This document shows, one piece after another, positions 1 to 10,123 of a stretch of DNA of 64,000 nt. Source of the DNA: Aporrectodea caliginosa (taxonomy: Eukaryota > Annelida > Clitellata > Crassiclitellata > Lumbricidae); the NCBI GenBank assembly GCA_020284085.1, contig JACEVL010000497.1, positions 856,501 through 920,500 on the forward strand, read 5' to 3'. Every line of letters begins with the position of its first letter. The first letter of the stretch is position 1. The translations under genes were made by a program, and so were the position numbers. Under the pieces are notes generated by a model, which ran no database searches, was not told the DNA's origin, and was given only the letters and a program-made list of their open reading frames with translations.

Positions 1-927
1 GTGGCGCCGTTTCCTATTGCCTAGAAAATAGTTATTGTTGTCAAGTTTTTATGTTTTGGTTCCAATTTCAGAAAAAGTTATTTGTTTTCCTGAGATTGAA
101 ACCTAAAAAGAAGCAAATAATGTCGCATTCAATATTGTCCCACAGTGCACAAATTGTGCGCAAAAGAATTAAGCCTGTAGGCCTATGCCAATCCTACAAA
201 TTAACAAACTAAAACGAGGCGCATATCAGTATGCTGGATGTCGACAACTGAGGAGTTATAGAGCGCCTCTACAAATTTAAAAATATGAAAATCGCAATGC
301 ACGCTAATAACAAAGCAAACAGTTCTTATTCAGTTAACACTTCAATTTTAAACGACTTGAAGTAAAGAAGTTACATAGTAAAAAGAACTGCAGGGACTGT
401 ACTGGCTTCCCTTCCGCCAAAACGATTGGTAGCCAATGATTTTTATGCTGTCGAATGCTTGTGAATGACCTCTATGAAATTGATGAAGACTTTCCGGCTG
501 TGTTCTTTGCTTTTTCAAGTATCGGTCTCACTGTGAAGAGTTTATCAATTTGTTTCTTTTTCCACACGGCTTGCTCTTCTCCGAGTGCTCTTTCAACGTA
601 CTGCTTCAGTCTGTTTGTATCACTTTGGTGAAGACTTTTCCTGGAATGCTCTGTCAGCTAATTGTGCCTCTGTATTCTTTTACAGTCTTGTGGGTCTCTT
701 TTTTTTGTATATCTGTCACCTTCATGGTTTCAAATTTGATTTGATGTTCCCTGTTGGTCTGATTCCTATCCTTAATCTCATTTCAACTTGGCTATTACTA
801 GCTTGTGATCGGAACCGATTTGCGCATAGAATTGTTCAAATTGTTCTTAATACATCCTGATCTACGAGGCAATCAGATTTAAATCGAGAGCTAGATTAGG
901 CCTACCTTTGCGATTAGTAGCCTACTT
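1..927. other. No gene recognised
   Basis: I see only short, low-quality open frames (550-860) with no recognisable domain, no clear exon and no repeat family matched elsewhere in the window. Confidence 0.5.
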
Positions 928-935
928 GTTCATGT

Positions 936-1845
936 CAGAGATGGCTAACTAATCGATTAGATGCTAATCGATTAGCTAATTGATTAGACAAACAGATAAT
1001 TCTAATTCTAATCGATTAGCAATTGTCAGCTAATTCTAATCGAAAATTGATTAGCTGATCGATTAGATGTTTGAAAATTAAACCGAGAACGCGTTCATTA
1101 AGAGTGAGTATATTAATATTGAGTTTGAAGAATATACTTAATTATTTATTTATATGAAGGTTATTTCAGACTTTCAATTATCTGTTCATGGTTATAAAAC
1201 ATGGGAACCAGTAGGCCTACACGTTCTCATTTCTGCGCCTAGTTCTCCATGCTTATCACAATAGCTGTGCAGACAACTGATGAAAAAATTATTCAGAATT
1301 TATTATTGTTAAAACGTTCTTTAAAAGTATTAAGATAAAAGTGATAGGCCTATCGGAAGGAACAGTTAAATTAGTAGGGATGTGTAAAAATGCAATAAAA
1401 TCGTCAGCGCTAATTGAAGCCAATGTATATCGTCAAACTTCGTCCGTTATGTTAGGGTGAGTTCAAGTTGACAAAGAAATGGCTGGTTTGTGGACTGTTC
1501 TCACATATATCAGTTGTGCAGCTTTAGGTATTGTAATAGGTTACAGCTCTAGGTATTGTAATAGACTGCAGCCTTAGGTATTGTAAATTTGTAATAGGCT
1601 ACAGGAACTTGCTGTGCTTTGATTAAAATTTGACAAATTCATGAAGCAAATATGTGTATCGAACTATCGATTATTGATATCTAATTCTAATTCTAATCGA
1701 TTAGCTGCTGCTAATGCTAATTCTCATCGATTAGCTAGAAGACTTTGCTAATTCTAATTCTAATCGATTAGCAAATTTCAGTAGCTAATTCCAATTTTAA
1801 TCGATTAGCAATTCTAGCTAATCGTACCCATCTGGGCCATCTCTG
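936..1845. mobile_element. hAT-like non-autonomous element, 910 bp
   Basis: The termini CAGAGATGGC and GCCATCTCTG are inverted repeats, flanked by perfect 8-bp target duplications GTTCATGT at 928-935 and 1846-1853. Both subterminal regions are packed with the palindromic motif CTAATCGATTAG, a typical layout of transposase binding sites. No transposase reading frame is present. It ends 120 bp before the lectin ATG. Confidence 0.85.
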
Positions 1846-1875
1846 GTTCATGTCAACGACTTTTTATCGCTTTTC

Positions 1876-1913
1876 AGCCAATCAAAACTTGTCGGTAATA
1901 GCCAAATGCAAAT
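1876..1913 (+). promoter_or_regulatory. Possible lectin promoter motifs (CCAAT, octamer)
   Basis: Between the hAT element ending at 1845 and the lectin ATG there is a CCAAT at 1878-1882 and a perfect octamer ATGCAAAT at 1906-1913, 53 bp before the start codon. No clear TATA box is seen. Motif matches alone are weak evidence. Confidence 0.25.
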
Positions 1914-1965
1914 ACATCGCATATGATAATAATTCCTCTTGATTTTGAAATGTCATGATTTTCAG

Positions 1966-2008
1966 ATGAAGACATTCTTGCTGCTCGTGCTTTTCGTAGG
2001 TGCCCATG
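1966..2008 (+). CDS. Lectin exon 1 (signal peptide)
   Basis: ATG at 1966 opens MKTFLLLVLFVGAH plus one base, then a consensus GTAAG donor at 2009. The ATG directly follows TTTTCAG, so an untranslated upstream exon spliced just before the start codon is possible. Confidence 0.85.
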
Positions 2009-2221
2009 GTAAGACTTCTAAACAGTTTATATTTTTTTAATCGTGCTTTGACGAATACCAACTTATACTATGGACATGATTATAATACTCAGTAGCCTAT
2101 TAACCTTCTATTTTCTTTTGTTGGTTATTTCTCTCACCAATAGGTTTACTACCTGGGCTGGATTAACATGTTCTGAATTCTGAAACTGTAGACTACACGT
2201 ACTAAATAATGTTGATGTACG

Positions 2222-2287
<66 letters not shown>

Positions 2288-5200
2288 TCTGCACGTACGC
2301 ATATAAATATTTATGTGTGCTATCATCACTGCTATGTGTTTAATGTTTATGTATGTAGGCCTATGTATCAAGTTTGTTTTTATCATCAACACGGTTAATA
2401 TAGAGCCTCTTAATTGATACCTCATAAAAGCGCTGTAACCAGGTCTTCCATAAAATTACGCAGTTTTGAAGAACTGTGAGGGGAGGGGTCTGGGAGGGGG
2501 CTGTGCCCTCTCTCCCAGGGTAAGAAAAATTTTCATTTAGGGGTTTGTAATGGTGCATTTTGGAGACCAACTTTTGATTCAAAGTAATAACATTTTACAT
2601 AAGTTCTTTGGAAAATTATAATTATAATTTCATAATTTGATTTTTAAAATGGGTTCAGCTGCAAAGTCCCAGCAACCAACGTAGACTAGAAACAGACAGA
2701 CTCGTCAAAGCAATTAACTAAAGCATAAGAAAATAAATTTATTTGTTGGTTTGTAATGGTTCATTTTGGAGACAATCTTTTTGGTTAAAAGTAATAACAT
2801 TTTACATCAGCTCTTTGGCAAATTATGATTCATTCATTCATTACAGAGATTTACATAGCGCCCCTTCAAGATTATCTACTTAGGAGCGCACCCGACCCAA
2901 CTCCGAAGTCCGAACAGTCTTGAAGTTAGAATAGAACGTGATCTGAAGGGCTCTCGGCATTAGGCGTAGTGCCAATGGAAGCCCATTCCAGATTGCAGGC
3001 CAGCAACAGAAAAGCACGGCGCTGCAGAATAGAAGTCCGCGACCGGGAGACAAGAACCTCAGCCTGCCTAGAAGAGCGAGGAGAACCACGTACGGTGCTG
3101 GATGCTGAGGGTGGTGCTCCTGTAGATAAACAGAGACCACATCAGAGCCAGACCAAGGAAGATAATCCAGAGATCCGGTAAGCGATCCACTGTGGGAAAG
3201 GAAGCCAATGCAAGACATCCCCACATATAGTCAGTAACATGGCGGAATCTTGGGATGCAACCAATATAGCGTGCCGCCGAGCGTAAGACCCGAACCAAGC
3301 ACCCAACCCGAGTCGCCGGAAAACCCACGCAGAGGGCGCTGCAATAATCAAGACGGGAAACAACAAAGAAGTGGATAAGCATTAAGGCAGCATTAAAGGT
3401 TAAGGTTCAGGAGATATGCATTTCATGCTATTTTGACATAAAACTAATTAAATTTTTCAGAAAATTTTTGAAAATTATTTTTAAAGCTATGAAATTCTAC
3501 TAAAAAAATAAAAAATAAATTATAAATAAAATATAAAAAAATAAATGTGTGACGTCACACATGGCCCCCCCTGACCCCTGTCACAAACTGTCACACTTTC
3601 TTGAACCCCTCCCCCCTGGAGCGTGACGTACTTTATGGACGGCCCCTAGGAAACAATCCAGTGAAGAAAGTTATCAGAAAGGCCAAACGAGGTAGATAGG
3701 CGCCTAAGAATGATATCGTGATCGAAGGTGTCAAACGCCGTGCTGACAGCAAATAATGCTAATTAAGAGGATGACCTGTGACATATCAATAGCTCCATAG
3801 ATATCAGAGAGGAGGCGAACTAACAGGGTCTCCATGGAGTGGCCCTTACGAAAACCAGATTGAAAAGTCGGCAGCAAAATTAATTGTCCTTATCAAGATA
3901 CCTTAACATATACAGAAACCAACTTCATAAAGCTGCTGCTTTACGAGTGTCGCAATAGTTTCGCCAGTGGTGTCAAGCGTTGGGAAAACTTGGGATGACA
4001 GTTAGGCCCTATAAATTGTTCTTTTGCCACATGCTGAGAACCGGGTTGTTCACGTTATCAACATATCGTATAAGCTGACCGATATCTGTTCTGTGCTCGC
4101 ATCAAACAATAAAGTGTACAACCTAGCCGCACGACATTCTGCCACAATAATGTCTCGAACTCACAGGCCACACAGGTGGATCCGCTGATTTTTAATCAAC
4201 GGACTTATGTACTGGGTTTTGCGTGGACCAGATGACATTAGCTTACGATGATTTAATCTATAGTGTCGGTCTGTGATCGAAATTTCAGAAGTGCCACTAA
4301 ATTTGCAGAGTCTTCACTATGTCGGCGAAGGGAAATGTTTTACTGATTGTACAGTAATAACGTCTGCACATTAGAAATTCAACGAATAATAGTAATCTAG
4401 AATGTCAAAAAGTAATCTAAACGGTTAAAAAATTTTGAGAGCTGCTAAAATCTTTACGCAGTTGCGTAATTGCGTAATGCTAGTTACGCGCCTGGCTGCA
4501 CGCAATGATACACCGCATCTGATCAACCTCCTCGGTTACCGCCTTACCCAAACATCAGACTGAAGACAACAGAGAGACCTAATTAAAAGTGTGAGCCTTC
4601 ATGACATTGTGTACTTTAAAATAATTTGTTGTGGACTTGTTGCTTCCTCGTTCTCACCTTCCTCCATTCCGGACTTCAAAGATACTTAATTGAGATGGCT
4701 GGATATTTACATAGTTGGAATGAAGCTCACTGCCTAAAGACAAGCAATTTAGTCTTACTGTCAGCTTCCAAGCAGCTGAAACAGTTCCCTGGGCGGGGTG
4801 ATGGTTGAATGGCAATACCGGTACGCAGGCACGAAGAACAGAAAAAGCGATACCCGCTAGCTCCATAAGGTTGACTCAGCCTTCCACTCCCTAGGGGCGA
4901 TGGTAAATGAGCAGCAGTAGGATTGATCGGCGCCTAACAGGCTGCCATGCAGTTATAAAATCAACTCTTGATTAACTTGTTATCATGTGTTCCTACTATT
5001 TCATGTAATCATACTGAGGTTTGTCAGTTTGAATTGAATAAACGAATATTATTATTATTATTATTATTCCTAGATACTTATGTATGTTTCAAAGTTGTTT
5101 TCTTGCTAAGCAATTCAGCGTAGGCCTACTGTTTCAGCTATTACCTGCCCTGATGGTTTCACTTTTCTGCCTTCGACTGGAAGTTGCTACAAGGTTATAT

Positions 5201-7073
5201 TCGAAAGTCACGACTGGTACTCGGCTGCTGAAAGATGTAAGAAGCTTAATAGCCGTGGCATGACTGCCATTACTAGTCCAGAAGAAAACAGCGATCTGAA
5301 GAAATTCGTTGACTCGGAAATTTCAAGTACGTATTAATGTGAGCAGCATTGCTCAATATTCAGATAATTTATTTACATGTTTGCGTGTTTATTCATGCAT
5401 GTTTGTATGCATGCATTTAGATATCAATCAATCAAATCAAATCTTTTTTATTGAAGCCAAATGAAAACACATAACATTTCAACATAAAGTATTAGGATTG
5501 GCCGCAAGAGGAGTCCCAAAAGGGATCAAGATCCCGCTAACTAGGGAAACCTAGAACAACATTACAGAAATATGACTTAGCTAAATTCTTGATAAACAGT
5601 GTAACATCAAGTTACGTACAGCAATGCAAACAGTATAGTACATATCACACAGTAAATGATTAACTCGATTCAAAACACTATGGCAATATAATATGTCTGT
5701 CTGTATGAATGAATGAATGAATGAATTAATGAATGAATTAATTAATTAATTAATTGATGTAAGCTAAGTATTTATATAACTATGTATGTAGACATAAAAT
5801 GTTTCGATATTTGCATATGTGCGCATGTTTGTGGAGTATCAAGACAATTTTCCTAGCTCGTTTTAGTTCCTTACGAAGGAGCGGACCTTATGACTCTCGA
5901 ACTCTTCAAAAATAAATGCGTATTCAGAAAGTTTGAACAGTTTTGCTGGAATGGTTAAATATCGCAGCATTCATGAGAAGCGGAAACTGTTCCAAACGGA
6001 AGGTCCTATTCATGAGAAGGCACAATGAATTTGAGTTGACATGGAAGTATACATATGCCCACTAGCAGCAGAGCTCTTGGATCCACGCGACTCGGTTGAC
6101 TTTCGACCAACGACACGTGTCCTAAGCTAAGTGTAGAACTGTCTTCACTCGTCGAAAGGGGGAGCCAGTGGAGAGAGTGACCTCCTGTGGATGGCGATCT
6201 GAAGTTGACGCAGTCTGAACTTCGCCAGGCCTGGAAGGATGGAATATTAGGCCTACAATAGTTGACACGAGTCAGAATAAACGAATGCATTCTAAATCAA
6301 CAGTAGCCTGAAATAGACCCATTGTTCGAATATGACTGGGTGAACATAAGTATTTGTTCTTCGAATTAATTATTCTGTGCGACTATGAAGCTGCAAAAAA
6401 TATTTCTGTACGAACAGTGGTGTAGTGGGGGGAACGTGGGGGAACGCCGTTCCCCCACTTTTTTCTCACACTATGCAATATTCTTGCAAGATTGCACTTT
6501 TTGCTTACTTCAATATGCAGGCGTTCCCCCACTTCATTTTTTAGGACTACACTACTGTGTACGAAGTTTACTTAGTGTAACATTGCCATTGTTTTATTTA
6601 ATAGTAAAATACTGAGGCCTATAGCTACTACGAATTTTGCATCCATTGAAGTTTTATGATCTGAACCTATACGGGTTTCAGAGTCTGTAGGCTGATAGGT
6701 TGTATTCTAAATAAATAATATATTTCTTAATTTTCTTTAAACAAATGGTAAATAAAGTTTACACTAACTCCAGTAACGGGAAATACATGTTTTTGAAGAC
6801 AATCCAGGTAGCACTGCTTGCGGTCAGCCTGGATCTGGAAATAGGTTTTGGACAAGCGGTCAACAAAAGAACAAAAACGACTGTGCCAGTGATTTCGCGT
6901 GGAAAATAACAAGTGACTTAGAAAAACCATTTATCTTCACCAACTGGGCAGGAGGTGAACCAAAGTGCGGATCTGAGGAAATATGCGTAAATGTTTTGGC
7001 CGGAGACAACTTCGATTGGCAAGCTGGTGACTGCAACCTGCAGATTTGCCCATTGTGCGAACACAAAGAGTAA
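1966..7073 (+). CDS. Secreted C-type lectin-domain protein, 3 exons, 165 aa
   Basis: Exons 1966-2008, 5138-5326 and 6808-7073 join with two phase-1 introns (GTAAG and GTACG donors, CAG acceptors) into one open frame. Residues 1-15 are a hydrophobic signal peptide ending near GAHA, so the product should be secreted. Residues 16-165 form a single long-form C-type lectin domain: the N-terminal Cys pair C18/C31, a W-Y-S-A-A-E-R-C48 helix, the FWTSG strand at 91-95, FTNWAGGEP at 121-129 and the C-terminal Cys set. The canonical EPN is E128-P129-K130, and the canonical WND is W148-Q149-A150, so calcium-dependent sugar binding is doubtful. There are ten Cys; C82, C103, C131 and C158 are extra to the usual six. 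Size and exon phases fit small invertebrate secreted lectins involved in immunity or coelomic fluid, but the ligand is unknown. The fold call is firm; function is inference. Confidence 0.9.
2221..2284. repeat. GTGCCT then GT microsatellite
   Basis: Five GTGCCT units run into about 14 GT dinucleotides in lectin intron 1. Confidence 0.9.
2540..2830. repeat. Direct repeat of about 85 bp, lectin intron 1
   Basis: 2540-2630 and 2744-2830 share GGTTTGTAATGG, CATTTTGGAGAC, AAAGTAATAACATTTTACAT and TTCTTTGG/CTCTTTGG segments. Confidence 0.7.
2878..3925 (-). pseudogene. Decayed CR1/L2-like LINE reverse transcriptase, interrupted by a MITE
   Basis: Minus-strand pieces read QSGFRKGHSMETLLVRLLSD (about 3800-3870), FDTFDHDIILRRL and FGLSDN (about 3660-3745). 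After the 3395-3646 insertion come VVSRLDYCSAL (about 3345) and PAIWNGLPLALR (about 2960). These are reverse-transcriptase blocks and the C-terminal WNSLP tail of CR1/L2-like elements. Several frameshifts and a large internal deletion make it non-functional. Confidence 0.78.
3395..3646. mobile_element. Truncated copy of the GGGGCCGTCC MITE family
   Basis: The right end GTACTTTATGGACGGCCCC and the inner TGTGACGTCACAC match the family at 24057-24506; the left terminus is missing. It interrupts a LINE reverse-transcriptase fragment. Confidence 0.65.
3930..4794. other. Lectin intron 1 remainder, nothing recognised
   Basis: Unique-looking intronic sequence; the 4626-4808 open frame has no recognisable feature. 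Confidence 0.45.
4795..5067 (+). mobile_element. Probable SINE or LINE 3' end with ATT tail, lectin intron 1
   Basis: GGTTGACTCAGCCTTCCACT and CTAGGGGCGATGGTAAATGA resemble a motif repeated in marine invertebrate retroelements. The unit ends TTGAATAAACGAATATTATT with an ATT microsatellite. Confidence 0.5.
5138..5326 (+). CDS. Lectin exon 2 (N-terminal half of the domain)
   Basis: The acceptor CTGTTTCAG ends at 5137 and the donor GTACGT begins at 5327. The exon encodes residues 15-77 plus one base of 78, including C18, C31 and C48 and the helix motif around WYSAAERC. Phase 1 on both sides allows clean shuffling of this exon. Confidence 0.88.
5840..6290 (-). pseudogene. LINE reverse-transcriptase fragment, lectin intron 2
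   Basis: The minus strand shows HSFILTRVNYC followed by SLHWLPLS, the C-terminal blocks of CR1/L2-like reverse transcriptases, but with a deletion and no catalytic motif. Confidence 0.55.
6415..6557. mobile_element. hAT-like MITE, 143 bp, in lectin intron 2
   Basis: The termini CAGTGGTGTAGTG and GACTACACTACTG are imperfect inverted repeats. They are flanked by perfect 8-bp duplications TGTACGAA (6407-6414, 6558-6565). Confidence 0.88.
6808..7073 (+). CDS. Lectin exon 3 (C-terminal half, stop)
   Basis: AATCCAG at 6801-6807 is the only nearby acceptor that keeps the frame; the next AG sites hit a stop or shift the frame. The exon encodes FWTSG, FTNWAGGEP, EEIC137, W148..DC153 and ICPLCEHKE, then TAA at 7071-7073. 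Confidence 0.88.
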
Positions 7074-7268
7074 TACTTTAAACCGATTTCTTTTCTCCCA
7101 TGACATTTCTTGGGCTTGTTGAAACGAAATCGTGTTTAATCTAATTTCTATCTGATTTCTATCTAAAATCTAATTTCGAACTTTTAAATGGACAAGTATT
7201 GGAACTAATTAATTAATATTTTCACTTTAAGATTATCTAGCTGAAACTTTAAGGCGGAAGCCTCTAAA

Positions 7269-7274
7269 AATAAA
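7269..7274 (+). promoter_or_regulatory. Candidate poly(A) signal of the lectin gene
   Basis: AATAAA lies 196 bp after the lectin stop codon and is the first such hexamer downstream. Confidence 0.5.
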
Positions 7275-7732
7275 ATATTGCAGCAACCTCTGCTTACATT
7301 CTGTTTGATTCAAAAGGAAAACTTGTCATACGTAGATGCATTAATTTCTTTACGGAGAACATGTCGCTCATCTTTCGAATATGGCTATAATTAATTGTGT
7401 ATCAACATTCTAGTTATGTTGACAATATTAATATTACAGCCTGCTCCACAAGACATGGTTGAAATAACATTTCCCCATGTTCTTTCCTCTCATCCATAGC
7501 GTATAGGATTTTAACAGCGCCACCTACCAAAACAAACTGAGTGAAATTAGCGTAACGGGAAATATTCGGATTTCATGACATCCTTCATGATATCCTTCAC
7601 TTCTTCTATTATATTACTAAATGATTGCCCGTCCTAAGGGGTTAGATTCCTTCAATGAGGATATCATAATTTATGCTGACGAACAAAAGAAACAGCTCAG
7701 ATGGCGATCCGAAGTCGGTCAATTCAATAACA

Positions 7733-8945
7733 ATCCCCTCTCCCTCTACTGTCCTTCCCCTCCTCTTCCCCTCTCCTTCCCCTTCCTCTCTCCTCCCCTC
7801 TCCACGAGTTCCACCTCCCCTCCCCTTTCCCGCCATTTTTCCTACTTCTCTTACCCATTTCCCCCTTCTCATCCCACTTCTCTTCCCCTTTCCTCCCATT
7901 CCCCTTTCCTGCCCTTCCCCTTCTCTCCTACTCGCCCTTCACCTTTCCCTACGCCTTCCCTGCTCCTTTCCCCTACCCTTCCCCAACCCTTGCTCCTCCA
8001 ACTCCTCTTCCATCTTCCTTCCCTACTCTCTCCTCTGCCCTTCCCCTTCAACCCCTGTCCCACTTCATGTTCCACTCCCTCACCTTCCAACTTTAACCTC
8101 CATTCTCCTAGCCCTGCTACTCCTCTTCCGCTCCCCACCGCTACTCTTCCCTCCCCTCCCACATTTCCCCTTCCCATTGCCCCCATCCCTCCCTCCAATT
8201 TCACCTCCCCTCCCCGTCTTTTTCCTGCCATCGCCTCCTCTTTCCCCTTCTCTTTCCCTCCCCTTTCCGATGGCACCTACCACTCTCTATCTCATCCCAC
8301 CCCTCTTCCCTCCACTTTCATTTTCCCCTCTTCCCTCTCCCATCCGTTCCTTTCCTCCTCTTCCCTCTCCCATCATTCCTTTCCTCCTCTTCCCTCTCCC
8401 ATCCCCTTTCCTCCTCTTCCCTCTCCCATCCTCTTTCCTTTCCTCCTCTTCCCTCTCCCATCCCCTTTCTTCCTCTTTCCTCTCCCATCCCCTTTCCTTT
8501 CCTCCTCTTCCCTCTCCCGTTTTCCGTTCCTCTCCTCTCCTCCCCTCCCACTCGCCTTCCACTTCCACCTCCCCTCCGCCTTCTCCGCCCCTTTCCCTTC
8601 CCCTCCCCTTATCCGTCTCCTCCTGTCCCAATCCTTTCCCCCTCGCCTCTCCTCGACCCTTTCCTCTTCATACCCCGCCCCATTTCACTTCTCTTGCCTC
8701 CCCTTCACCCGCCTCTTTCCCCTACCCCTCTCCACCACTTTCACCTCAATCAATTTTGTTTAATCTCAGTATCAAGCTGACAGGTCGCAACTTCCCTCCC
8801 CTACTGCTTCCCCTACTCTTCCCCTTCCCTTCCCTTCCCTTGCTCTACTCCCCAAACTGTTTCTTCTCTTCCCCTCCATATTCCCTCCCTTTTCACTCCT
8901 TCCCCGTTCCCCGCTCTCCCCTCCCCTCCCTCCCTCCCTCCCTTC
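7733..8945. repeat. 1.2-kb strand-asymmetric polypyrimidine tract
   Basis: The + strand is almost only C and T for about 1.2 kb, with an imperfect 24-bp tandem unit TTTCCTCCTCTTCCCTCTCC at about 8340-8515. The only real break is a retroelement fragment at about 8744-8795. Long open frames on both strands are a by-product of the bias. It lies between the lectin and CISD3. Confidence 0.9.
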
Positions 8946-9929
8946 TGGTTCCTAGCGTAAGATCAAGCAGCGCCACCTAGCGAAACGAAGTGTGTAAACG
9001 TTGGATAAAGTATTCACGTCATGATTTCGTGATTTATCGACAGTTTAAATGAATTTTAAAATGTTAAGAGATGCGTCGTCACGTGATTAGCCTATATGTG
9101 ATTGCTGTCAGTCGGACTCAGTCCTCTCCCTATCCATGCCTCTCCCTCCCTCGCAGATCCCTCCCACCCTGAGTAAATGGGTTATAGCAGTAAATCGCAA
9201 GGAATGGCGACCTGCATGGCGCCTTCATTCGGTCTTCTCCTCTCGCTTTCGTCCAAGAGGAAACCGATAAAATTTAACTTCGTCGCCGTTTCTATGTCTA
9301 TTCGTACAATCTTTCACACAAGTCGACGGCATTTTAAAATCTGTTTTGACTTACGTAAACATTGTCACGTGATCCAGAGTAAATGCTCCTATATCGAGTT
9401 TACGATTACGATTATCAAGTTTTGGAACTGGCATCACCTGAAAAGGCTGCGGCAGAGTTAGCTTGTTAAGAAAATGTGCATAGGCCTATTGCATATAATT
9501 ATACACGCGACACACCATTACATAGACCTGGCCTGTTAAAGGCTTGGTTTTTTGTTTTTTGTTAAAATAATATAAAAAACAAAAAACGCATTTTTTTTAC
9601 AAATTTTGAAGTTATAAATGCCAAAAATGGCGTCGCTTCAACTCTCGCCAACTGGCAATTATTGTTCGGTCATTGATAACTTCGTTTTATGACATTCTAC
9701 GGTTCTACTGTTCTAGTTAATTTATATGCAGCTGTTTAATTTGAACCATAGTATGCCATATTTATGAGTTTTGTGATCCAAGATAGGAAAATCTCAAAAA
9801 CAAAAAACAAAAAAAACAGAAAACCAACTTTTCATTATTTAAAAAAAAGTTTTTTCCACCTCTGGACGGAACTGCTGGTTACTTTTCGTACCCTGTGTAA
9901 TGTTAACTGAACCATGGCGTTACAGTCTA

Positions 9930-9937
9930 TGACGTCA
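9930..9937 (+). promoter_or_regulatory. Perfect CRE palindrome upstream of CISD3
   Basis: TGACGTCA lies 94 bp before the CISD3 ATG, in a locally CpG-bearing stretch. The start codon itself sits in AAAGATGGCGGC, which matches the YY1-type motif often found at transcription starts of housekeeping genes. Together these suggest a TATA-less promoter at about 9900-10030. Confidence 0.4.
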
Positions 9938-10030
9938 TCGGGAGCCTCTTCTGTTGGCTCAATATATGCTTCGTGCACAAACCATAGATAATAATAATAA
10001 ACATATTATATATCTGTGGCAGAAACAAAG

Positions 10031-10123
10031 ATGGCGGCGACCAGCAAATGGTGGATAAGTTTGTCTGCTTCACGTGGATTTGGTTGTTCACTACGACCAG
10101 TCAGTGGATGCAACTTACAGTTT
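10031..10123 (+). CDS. CISD3: CISD3 exon 1 (transit peptide)
   Basis: The first ATG lies in a strong context (AAAGATGGCGGCG). The 31 codons end in TTT, followed by a perfect GTAAGT donor. The sequence MAATSKWWISLSASRG is basic and hydroxylated, typical of mitochondrial import signals. Confidence 0.88.

Noticed and set aside
5840..6290. Possible extra lectin exon in intron 2
   Set aside because: The open frame is on the opposite strand and matches LINE reverse-transcriptase tail blocks.
7621..8980. Open frames of 380 and 435 codons on the + strand and matching frames on the - strand
   Set aside because: They consist only of Pro/Ser/Leu/Phe (or Gly/Arg/Glu in antisense) from the polypyrimidine tract; several overlapping frames are open at once, which reflects base bias.
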